Source: Plutella xylostella
Lineage: Eukaryota > Arthropoda > Insecta > Lepidoptera > Plutellidae
NCBI RefSeq assembly: GCF_932276165.1
Contig: NC_063986.1
Span: 4,848,501 to 4,912,500 of the forward strand
DNA length: 64,000 nt
Direction: 5' to 3'
The first letter of the stretch is position 1. Every line of letters begins with the position of its first letter. Shown here one piece after another: positions 34,701 to 46,274 of this stretch. Both the position numbers and the translations under genes were made by a program. The notes under the pieces are model-generated. The model did not search any database and was not told the origin of the DNA. It saw only the letters and a list, made by a program, of their open reading frames with translations.

Positions 34701-37700
34701 ACGCTACACTTGCTTGTCCATGGCGATAGAGACCTACGGGTACAGTGTCCTCAAAAGAAACCTGAAGGTTTCTTTTCAACGCACTAACTGGGCTTCACCG
34801 TAAGATGGTCGGTCTAGCGAGCGAGAAGGCGTTAGGCGCTCTACTCTTGCCTTTTGTTGTAAATACCGCACAGTGGCCGGCGGGCGGCTGCGTGTGCGTC
34901 TCTGACGATACCAGTAGTCTCAGGCAGTGTCTGCTGGAGTTGGATCAGGGACGGTCCAGTAATGATTTCACTTATACACTGTGGGATATATTGAAAGGTT
35001 AGTTTAATGCATACTGCTGGCAATAGGCTTCTAAGAAAGAGCTCCACAACACTCAATCCTCGGCCTTCCTCATACAATTACTACCAGCTACATGTTTAAG
35101 GCCATATAAGTGCAGTTCGCTGCGCTGCGTTGCGTCGCGTTAACAATGGGGCATGTCATAGAAATATATGGAAAAGTACCCGGTGACAACGCTACGACGC
35201 AACGCACTACGCTTCACCGTAAGATGTTCGGTCTAGCGAGCTGGAAGGCGTCCCACTCTATTCTTGCCTGTTTGTGGAGGTTTAAATACCGCGCAGTGAC
35301 CGGCGGGCGGCTGCGTGTGTGTCTCTGACGACACCAGTAGTCTCAGGCAGTGTCTGCTGGAGCTGGACCAGGGACGGTCCAGTAATGATTTTACTTATAC
35401 GCTGTGGGATATATTGAAAGGTTAGTGGAATAGTTACTGCTGCCAAAAGGCTTCTAAGAAAGAGCGCTACAACACTCAGTCCTCGGCCTTCACTACCAGC
35501 TACCTGTCTAAGGATGAGGCCCTATATGTGCATTGCGCTGCGTTGCGTTGCGTCGCGTCGACAATGGTGCATGTCATAAAATATATAGAAAACTACCCGG
35601 TGACAACGCTACGACGCAACGCACTACGCTTCACCGTAAGATAGTCGGTCTACGAGCTGGAAGACGTCCCACTCTACTCTTGCCTGTTGTTGTAAATACC
35701 GCGCAGTGGCCGGCGGGCGGCTGCGTGTGCGTCACCGACGACACGAGCAGTCTGCGGCAGTGTCTGCTGGAGCTGGACCAGGGACGGTCCAGTAATGATT
35801 TTACTTATACGCTGTGGGATATATTGAAAGATTAGTGCAACATCTACTAACTGCGAGACAAAGGACACTGCCACGAAGTGCTGTGATATTATTTCCTCTG
35901 CCTTTTAATCCTGCCACTACTGGCTACCTATCTAAGGTCTGGACAAATGCCTGTGCCTTCCTTATCCAGCGAATACTGGCTACCTATCTAAGGTCATTGG
36001 GCCTGAAGGCGTCCCACGCTACACTTGCCTGTTCGTGGTGGTAGAGACCTACGAGTAGAGTGGTCAGCACAGAAACCTGACCCCTGTTGTAGTGACCTTG
36101 CTACTGGGGGTCAGGTTTCAAACGCCAGAACAACACTAAACGTCTCAACGATCTCCTCAACGAGGTGGAAACCTACGCGTACACCGCGCAGTGGCCGGCG
36201 GGCGGCTGCGTGTGTGTCTCTGACGATACCAGTAGTCTCAGGCAGTGTCTGCTGGAGCTGTACCAGGGACGGTCCAGTAATGATTTTACTTATACACTGT
36301 GGGATATATTGAAAGGTTAGTGGAATGACCACTATTGGAAAACTGCATATAGGCCTCCCTTCCTCATCCAGCCACCACTACCACAGACCAGTGGGACCGG
36401 AGGATGTCCCACGCTACGCTTCATGGTGTACACTTGTAAACTCGATTGCCCCAGCGGCCATTGGTTCTAAAAATACCGTTTCAATAGTTGATGGATCAGG
36501 AAAGTAAACTCATCGTTCCGGAGGTTCTGCGGCATGTATGGCCATCCCACTGCCACTTCATATTGCAGGTATTATGAGCTATGTAAGCACTAAACGAAGT
36601 GGAAACCTACGCGTACACCGCGCAGTGGCCGGCGGGCGGCTGCGTGTGCGTCTCCGACGATACCAGTAGTCTCAGGCAGTGTCTGCTGGAGCTGGACCAG
36701 GGACGGTCCAGTAATGATTTTACTTATACGCTATGGGATATATTACATGATCAAATGAACTTCTCAAGCGAAGTTCGATCAGTATTATATGAATACGCTT
36801 CATTCGAAGATATAATGTAACAATGTAGTCCCTTTAGCCTACAAGGCGACTTCGCACGATTAAGAGATAACCTGGTTAAGTCTATAGACTAACTTAAAAC
36901 GAATGTGTCCCATCCCTGGTCCTCCAGCTGCCTATAAATACTACCCCCGCCGCGGCGGCTCTCATTCTTCAGAGTCTACAACAAGAATCTTCACTGGGGT
37001 CTTATTCTTCGGGAAGGGAGGGAGTTTTATATCTTCGAATGAAGCGTATTCATATAATACTGATCGAACTTCGCTTGAGAAGTTCGTTTGATCATGTATT
37101 ATATTTCATCGCTTCATTCTTCAGATATTATGTAACAATGTAGATGTTCAGAGTAGAAAGTTTTGTTCATTATCAATTATTATTTATTATGCTTGTAATT
37201 GCAGCCTTATCATAAAATGTAACAAAATTTTGCAATAAATATTTTTTAACTTTACTTTTAGTTTATATAAGTATCCATATATTATTATATGTCCAGATAT
37301 AGGTAGATAAATAATAAGTATTTATTTGAAAGTAAGTAGGTATATCTAAATCTATTTGTATTACTTATGTAGGGAAGTAAAATAAATAAAGGATTTAGAA
37401 TCAACATCATTAATTCTTTATTATGGTATATTTCTATGCAGTATAAATACTTACTTAAGTTATTACAATTAACAACAAAATTAAGTGTCCTATGTTCAGA
37501 TTTACGAAATAGTAGATTACAATAAATAACTTATAGAAGTAATATTATTGAGTAATGATAATTATCTTCAACACAGGATTATATACAGGCTATTTATTAC
37601 ATCAATTTTATTAATCATTAAGTACTTATAAATACATCTGAATTATTAATAATCTTAATTACCTCTAAGAAGGCAGACTGACTTGGCAAATGACCCTTCA

Positions 37701-40700
37701 TCTAACACCTGGCGGTGATAAAACTTGGCGAAAGTCTCAGAATTTTTAGTCCAACCAGCTGCTTTTCTAATAGCTTCGACTGAGAGGCCGGAGGAACTAG
37801 CGGCCGAGGTGGACGCGTGCCGCGTGCTGTGTCCGCTGTACACAGACACATCTACACCACTCTCTGATAGAACCTGCTTAATCCATCTGCTGATAGATTG
37901 AGCGGTGGCGGCCTTATGTGGCCTTTTGAAAGTCAATAAAAGATTATTGTTACTTGTCTGTCTCAAATCTTTGGTTACTTCTATGTAATCTTTAATAGTT
38001 GTGGCTGGACAGATATTCTTATTTTGATCAAAATACGGTAGTATTAACAATGGTTGATTGCGACCTGGCGCAGATGTTTTAATTATATCAGAGATAAGAA
38101 TTTTTACCCCGTTGTGATCTATTTTTATGTTACGTAATTTAATCAGTGACAATGTTTGTACTCTATGTCCTGTACAAATTGCAAGTAGTATTGTTAGTTT
38201 CTTTGTAATTTGTTGTAACGAAAGGTCTGTATTAGGAAACCAATTAGAGATATAATCTAGTACTACCTGAGGATCCCAAGTAGAAGTGTACTTGGGGGCC
38301 GTAGGCCTTAATTTGTATGCTCCTTTTAATAACCTCTTTACTTGATCTTGAGAGCCAATTTCGTTTCCTAATAGAAGTGATAGTGCTGATCTATGACTGT
38401 TTAAAGTTCCATACGAAGCGCCTTTATTAAACTGCTCAGTCAAAAAAGACAATACAGCTGTAAGGTTAGCCTGGTATGGCTGAAATTTTTTAAGTTTACA
38501 AAAGTCCCACCATAATTTATATGTAACATTGTACTGAGTAGCTGTGTTTTTTGAAATAGACGCCAACATTAAATCCAAAGATGATGTTGGGGTTTCACGG
38601 TTTAGAAACGCGACCCGGAGAGCTTCGCTGCAGCCAGGGTAAACCGGTTGAATCTCTGATTGTGCGTCCTATAGGAGGGCAAAAGGTTTACGTCAGAATC
38701 TAAGTAAATTACATCAGATATTATTAAGCTATTTAATAGTGGGAACCATGGTTGTGAAGGCCATAGGGGATACACAAGGATACCTTCGGCTTTGTCATTA
38801 ATAATTTTACTGAGACATTTTAGTATCAAAGGGAATGGTGGGAATGCGTAGAAAGACAAATTATTCGAGTTAAGAGTGAATGCATCGACAGCAAGCGCTT
38901 CTGGATCACGTTGCCACGATACATAAGTTTCGCATTTGGCATTTGTGCGAGAAGCGAAAAGATCTATGTTAGCTTGTCCAAACGCGTTAACAATTGTTTG
39001 GAAAGCTGACTCACTTAACGACCATTCTACATCAGGGTTAACTTTCCTTGACTCTTCGTCAGCTTCTACATTGTCTTTTGTATTGATATAAGACGCGAAC
39101 AACCAAATCCCTCGCTCCTCGCACCACTGCCAGATTGACCTTGCCAAATTATTTAAATGGGGAAACTGTACACCTCCCATTCTGTTGACATAACTTATTG
39201 CTGTCGTATTATCAACGCGCAATAAAATATTACAGTTTGATTTTTCGCGCGCAAAACATTTGAGGCCAAAAAATACAGCTAATAACTCTAAGTAGTTTAT
39301 ATGGAAAATAACTTCGCATTCCTGCCATGTCCCGCTGGCCCGGCTATTGTTGGAAAACGCTCCCCAACCTGTCATAGAAGCATCAGTAAAGATTTCCAAG
39401 TCAAAATTGGTGTTTCCTATAGGATTATATGTAGTATTAATATGTGTCGACCACCAAACTAGGTCAGGCAGGATTTCATTTGTGAATCTAACTTTTGAAT
39501 CATATGACCGGTCTTGTAACATAATAAATTTTTGTCGTTCAAGTTGTTTTGTATAGACCCACCCGTATCTTACAGCGGGGCAAGCTGCGGTTAGAACGCC
39601 TATAAGGTGAGCATAATCTCTTAAGGAACATTTAGGCAAAGACGAAAATTTTTCTACCAAATGTAGTATGTGATTACGTTTTTCTGTAGGGAGAGAAATC
39701 GTCATATCAACCGAGTTATAAATAAATCCAAGAAACTTGCAAGTTTGGGACGGTTCGACTTGGCTTTTAGTATAGTTTATAACAAAACCTAAACATTCCA
39801 ATAATAGAATGGTTTCTTTAACGTTATTAAGGCACTCAATATAAGTCTTTCCCACGCATAACAAATCGTCGATGTAAATAACAGACATGAAACCTCTACG
39901 CCTAAGGTGAGAGACAACTTCCTTCATTAATTTTGTAAATGTCCTAGGTGCCACTGAGAGGCCATAGGGCATGGCTTTAAATTCATATGTTGTATTTTCG
40001 AATTGAAATCTGAGGTACTTATGAAAATCTGATGAAATCGCCAGAGAAAGATATGATTCTTTTAAATCTATGCTAGCCATAAAGCTGTTTTTAGTTATCA
40101 GTTTCGAAGCAGTTCGGAAATCTTCCATTTTAAAATGATTTTTTTCGATAAACTTATTAAATGTCTTAAGGTTCAGAATGAATCGGTAGCCGCCATTTGA
40201 CTTCGGAGCTAAGAAAATATTGGAAATAAATTGTTCGCTATTGGGTTCACATGCGCTGATTGCACCTAATTCGAGCAGATTTTGTATTTCTAAGTACATG
40301 TTCTGTTTTTCTAGAGATGTGAACGTGTTTAAAGGAACAGATGACTGGATAACCTCTCCCACGAGAGGAATAGGGAAACCATCTCTTATCCAGTTTAAAA
40401 TTACATGGTTTTTTGTTATTTGAGACCCACAATTATAACAATTTCGTAATCGGCCAGCATGTACCTGCGTCACTGTCGCGTTGGGGCACGGTCGCGCTGC
40501 TTGAGGTAATTCGTGGCCCTCGCCGGGCCGGGGGCTGCGGGCGGCGGCGGCGGCGCTCTGCGAGCAGCCGGGTTGTACGGGTTGTACCTCTGCGTCGCTG
40601 CACGTCCGCCTCTGCTCGCCGAGGGCGGGAAGCGAGGCGGACCTGACCAGTTTCCCTGGTATCGCGGGCGGTTTGATGTGGCCGAGAATGAAGTACTGGA

Positions 40701-43700
40701 ACTTTTTGCAGTAGGTGTAGGTTTCTTAATTTGTAAACCCTGTTTCTCAATAATTTTTGACGATTTGATTCGTTCGGCTAATTTAGAACCGAATAGAGTT
40801 TCATCTCTTTCTAAGTCTTGAGTAAAGCTTAAAAATGATTTGTCAATCCCTGGTGTGATAAGTTTTATTCTTGCCTTTGTCTCCATACAATGGAGATCGG
40901 AAAGTATGCGGCATCCATCTGACAATATTTTGATGGCCCTCACTTTGTTAGGTCTGTCATCATTAGCAAGAAGCAGGCTTAAAGCTCTATTTACAGCAGT
41001 GATGCCTAGGCCAAGCTGATTTTGATTAAAAGCAATCTTTTGGTCTCTGTTTCGAGGTTTTTCGTTAACAGCAGATGATATTTCGGCATTGAGGGTAGGA
41101 GCTCTTAAAAGTTTGCAATTATCAGGGAAAGTATATTCTTTTAGCAACTTGTCCTTCTCGTCTTTAGATAGACCTTTACGAAGGATGGGTAGCCATCGTT
41201 GAGCTAGGTCAGGGTGGATAGGCTCACCGTACACAGGGGCTTCCTCAGCGGCGTCGCCCAGCGCGCTCAGCACGTCCGAGTCCAACGGAACTTCGATCGG
41301 TGGCTCCTCCAGTATAGGTCCCTCTGGTTGTGGTGGCGAAATGTCGAGCAGCTCCTCTGAGGGAGTATGGTCGGGTCCGGCCGTCGGCGTCGTAACATTA
41401 TTTATTGGTGCAATGTCTAAAACAAAATAATAAAGTGTTATTGTAGCAATCAATACTTTATTTTTTCTGATCTGTGGGACCATATTAACGCTATCGTGTT
41501 AACTCACGGTTAACCACCAAGCAAATACTTTCCTTTGTGTTAACTCACGGTTAACCCCCAGGATTTTTACGCCCTTGGTTTTGAAACCAAGTGTTTAATT
41601 ACGTAGGGAACGATCCTTTGTCTGGTAAAATTCAAGGTAGATATATTGTATTGTTGAAACTTACCTGAGTTATTTTCAGAATCCGAAGAATCCGAATAAA
41701 TAATAGTTCTTAGTCGTTTTTTACGACGTGGTTCTTGTAGTTTCCTTATTTTAGCACTGTAAAACTCGATCTTCTCACTTTTAGATCTTTTCGGCATCGT
41801 TGAAAAAATATTTTTTCTAACTGAGGGTAATTTGAGAAAATGTCGGAGAATTTGAAGTGTGCGTTCGTCGCCTCGCACGAAAAAAGAATGAGAGCCGCCG
41901 CGGTGGGGGTAGTATTTATAGGCAGCTGGAGGACCAGGGATGGGACACATTCGTTTTAAGTTAGTCTATAGACTTAACACTAGAGTAGGCGCGCTCATTT
42001 AACTCCTGGGATGGTCGCGCGGGCTACATATGTAGCCCATTTGTAATGCCTCGTAAGCACATATATTTGATTGAAAAGTAAAACACTTTGTTACATTTCA
42101 ACTATCATATTTATTTTTAAACTTTAAAGTAAAAAACGTATGAATATTTTCAAATTTTAACAAAGTTATTAACAAACAAAGACATACTGCTAAATATCGA
42201 TATTATTTGGGACCATCGCACTAATAAGATTTTTTTTTGAGTCTAGGACACAAAACTTATAAACTTATCATAGTTTCTTACAATATAGGATACAATATAG
42301 TAGCAGATGGTGGAAATTTACTCCATTTCATACCATTCTGGGACTTGTAGCTGATCAAAACTGATGATGATGATGGTACCTTCACATCACATCATCTTCG
42401 TCCAAATCTTCTACTTATTGTTCACTCTCGGATTAATGAGAATTATCGGAAAGAATTAACGGTTCCATAGGACCTTCTTCTTTGCTTTCCGTCAAGTTAT
42501 CACTATTTTCCTCTTCTTCCATAAGCCATTTCCGAATTTGACCTTCGTTCACCGCCATTATTACCTAAAATTATTCAAATGATTTTTTAAGTGTTTTTAG
42601 TCCAAAACAGAACTAACAAAGTAAAAAAACAATCAAGTAATATGCTTATACATTTCATATTAACGTAAATTTGCATAAAAAAATATTAAATCCAAGAAAT
42701 AAAACAGAAAATCAGAAAAAAACACTTACCTAGAACGGTCGCGCGGGCTACATACGTAGCCCAGCAACTTTAGCCACCGTGCTCCTCAGGTTCCCGTGTG
42801 CCGGGACAGTGGGCACGCTGCTGGGGGACGCGGGGGTTCGTGAGGAAGGAATACACGGGGTACAGAGCGCTAGTGCCGTGCGTTCCAGATATTTACAACA
42901 AAAACATACCCTGGTCTACACCTGTAGCCCACGCGCCCACTCTAGTGTTAACCAGGTTATCTCTTAATCGTGCGAAGTCGCCTTGTAGGCTAAAGGGACT
43001 ACATTGTTACATTATATCTGAAGAATGAAGCGATGAAATATAATGAAAGGTTTGTGTTGATATTTTGGTTTATTATCATGCCTAATCGTCCACTGCTAAA
43101 TTATAGGTCTCTCCCAAGGATACCTTACACACTCACTCTTTGGCAGTTTTCGTACAGCCACTACTGGCTACTTGGCTAAAGTCGTAGATCCAGCGGGCCC
43201 GACTGAAATATAGTTGAGTTTGTTTATCTGCTGAGCAAATTACTTCAAATGATAGAACATAACTACAGATCTGTTTATAGTCCTAGCAATAGTGAAGTGA
43301 TTTGATACTTCCGTAATATATATTATTTTAAAAATACTTAATTATAATTCCATTGCAGATTGCAACACAGCTGAGGAACTCATATCGCTATTGATCCAGG
43401 CCCTCAAATTTATATCTTCTGGAAAGATTAGACCTTTTGTAAGTATACAATAAACATTTTAATAAATGAATGATATTCCCTCTAACTTAACTATGGCGAG
43501 CTCCCTATTAACAGTTCCATATTTTTTTACAGATAGACGCAAACAACAAATCGTATCTCTCAAAGCTAGTCCTAAAACTATCCAGAGGGCACTCTCAGTC
43601 GTCTAAAGTGCTGAAGAACCTCCGTTCAAACCCCGCCCAAGCCTTGTCTTTAGTAGCGCAAGTTGGTGTCGAGAAAACGATGTGGGAATACACTCACATA

Positions 43701-46242
43701 ATGTCGCTGGTCGAACATTCGTTTTACATCGCTAATATCTGGGCGCAGGATGTCAGGTAGGTTTTTATAATGTATGTTCAATGTTACAATACTGATCTGA
43801 GGGTTTGCTTCCTGGCCGAGGCAAAATTATTAGAAATTATATTTTCCTGGGCCTAGTATCACCGTTGCTCACAAGGCGGCCATAACGCTCCTAGCAGAGC
43901 TACACGGACGTCGATAATCTCGTTTAATGCTTCTACTAATCATAACGCCGTATTTATGGCGAATCGCGATATAGTGACGCTTATTTACGTCCTCAACTGA
44001 TTTTATAAATAGCGCCCTCTATTAAGTTTCCCCTAGACTATTATAAATTGTGGCGAACTGTGAGCTCGCTTACACCACGCCAGCCGCGGCCGGTGATTCC
44101 GTTCCAATATTCAGTTGAATATAACACCTTTTATGAGTTTACGAAAAAAACAATAGATGGCGCTGTGTATATGAAAAACTTAATGGTTTGACCATGGTCT
44201 GTCTAAAGGTGACTAAACTATGAACCAATAATGAGTGGAATTGCCTTTCTACCCCCCAGATCCCACGAATCCATCGAGCAGATCAACCAAACGATCCAAG
44301 ACATGACGATGAGCGGTGGGGACTTCTCGCTCAATCCTTTCGAGAGTTTATCTCAGACGGCGGAACACTCGATACGACTCGACTGCGAGTCGTTCTACGA
44401 TGATGATCCGAATGAGTTGTCTGTTGATGAGTTTGCGTCGCTGAAGAAACACGGATTGGTTGGGGATAAGAAGGTTAGTATTTGTTGTTGACTTGATTTC
44501 CGATAGCGTTGCACTTGCACGGCACCTTTATCGACGTTGATAAAGTTTTCGTTGGCGGTCCTGAATTTTTATTTCGCATTATGTAAATCATAGAATAACG
44601 AGACTAGCACTGTACTTGTACTTGTTATTCTATGATGTAAATGCATGATGGTATCATGAAAATATTCATAAAGGTATATCCAGGTCTACGTCTTACCAGT
44701 TGTTGACGAATCCTCTCGAAAAAAAATATCACAGACCTCGATTTACGAATGTTTCTAATAGAGATGTCACATTGTATGCCAATCATCATCACCATCACGG
44801 TCCCTCACGGCCCCACTGCTAGGGCACGGGTCTCCTTCCAGTGTGTATGCCAATAGTAAACGATAACTTTCAGCTTTTGTATATAAACTATATAAACCTA
44901 CAGCAACACCTTACATTATATCCCCATCTACTTCCCAGGTACCGAACGAAGTGCCCCTCATAGCGGACGAGATCGACATCTCCCCGTGGAAGCACCTGCT
45001 CATGAAGTTCGCGCAAGTACACGTGTGTCTCGAGCACTTGTACAGGGCTGAGATCTGCTTGAGAGCTGACTTTGGTAAGTTTAAGGCTAGTGCATATAAG
45101 GATATGAAATGATGTATGTATGGAATGATGATGTATGGAAATGACGGCCATTGCATAAGCGGAAGTAGTATTGATAGTTCGAATAAGTCGACATAGGATA
45201 TGATAGAATGAGTGCCACCGTCAATTTCCTAATATTGTTTTTGTAATTATGTTATCTACATTTGGTTTATCTATGTAATTATGTATTTTTGTAGATATTT
45301 TTTTTTTTTGTAAACCCAAATTACAGCTTCCAACACAAATCTATTTATACAAAAAGTGGGCTGAGCTGTGACTAATCAAATGTATCTATCATTTAACGCG
45401 ATACCTATTATATTACATTATTAAGTATACTAATCTGGTCTAACTTTCAGCAAACCTGAAGCCGCTAGCGTCACGGCTTCTAGAGATTTATGTGTCAGAG
45501 AAATCTCCAGTAAAGACAATCGGCCAACTGATGAACGACCCAGTACAAAAGATAACTCTACCACTCACTAACAATATTGTGAAGGACCATCTCAAGTTAG
45601 TATTCTACCTCTATCTATTCTTAGTGTTGCTGTTAATTTCGCTTGAAAGTAGCCTTTGTTTGTATCAGATTAAGGTGTAAAGCCAGTTTTTTGTTAGCAT
45701 TCGACCATGCATTTTCCACGACGAAATAATATGAGTGTTAGCTAAACCTCTCAGTTTTTTTTCACCGCTATGGCGATCGTACATCTCTTTTTACATACAT
45801 TTCAATATTACGTATAACTCTTTTGTTATCAAACGATAAGAAACTGCATTTTTCTGCATTAGGTACACGAAGAGTGTAAGTACTTATATATTTACCTAAC
45901 GTATAACTTCCTTCACCAGAAAGCCAGTTTCCTGGTATCGTGTCAAACTTAATAAGAAACAAGAAGCAGCTAAAGAGGGTCTTAAAAGAGATTTGAAGGT
46001 GGTTTACGCATTCACCCAACAGCCGGTGTTCCCGCCGTCAGTTTGGCAGCATATAGGTTTGTATAATTAAATGCATATTCAGATAACAAGGCAAATCGAC
46101 CAACATCATAGTCACAGTTGGACATTGGTTGTTAGAGTCTCCCAAGGAGCTATGCCACTACTACAGGCGAGATATTAAGCGTTGCAATAAAAATGGCAAA
46201 AGTGAGCTTGTGCAATGGTGTAAACACCTGTGGAGAGCATGA

Positions 46243-46274
<32 letters not shown>

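Larger units (their letters stand above)
34581..36593 (+). repeat. Tandem exon-intron duplication array
   Basis: The conserved TGGCCGGCGGGCGG point occurs at 34457, 34874, 35297 (TGA), 35707, 36192 and 36626, giving periods of 417, 423, 410, 485 and 434 bp. Each unit also carries the start of intron 7 with LINE-derived sequence (GCTGGACATAGGGCTC, CCATTACTGGCTAC, CTAAGGTC). The second and third spacers contain a GCGTTGCGTCGCGT-type GC-rich insert that the others lack. Divergence between units shows this is not a read-assembly duplication. Confidence 0.88.
36745..43044 (-). mobile_element. DIRS-like tyrosine-recombinase retrotransposon
   Basis: 6300 bp (about 5.3 kb without the nested piggyBac-like element), on the minus strand. 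Order: 5' inverted repeat, gag, RT/RNase H/methyltransferase-like ORF, tyrosine recombinase, internal complementary region, 3' inverted repeat with an extra 38-bp extension. Borders are fixed three ways: the interrupted exon copy (GATATATT|...|GAAAGGT), the inverted repeats, and the internal complementary region. The centre of that region (37097/37098) is the join of the two ends in inverse. No target duplication is seen, as expected for DIRS elements, which insert as circles by recombinase. Coding frames look intact, so it may be recent. Known relatives occur across animals and in Dictyostelium. Confidence 0.92.

Noticed and set aside
36594..36820. Exon 7 copies as a Dscam-like mutually exclusive exon set
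   Set aside because: Copies 2-6 lack an in-phase acceptor, copy 3 has a stop, copy 4 lost its donor, and adding a copy would shift the frame.
40413..40821. Plus-strand and third-frame ORFs opposite DIRS gag
   Set aside because: They are a by-product of the very GC-rich gag tail, which leaves all frames open.
36745..43044. Endogenous retrovirus or LTR retrotransposon
   Set aside because: There are no LTRs, protease or DDE integrase; a tyrosine recombinase, inverted repeats and an internal complementary region define a DIRS-like element.
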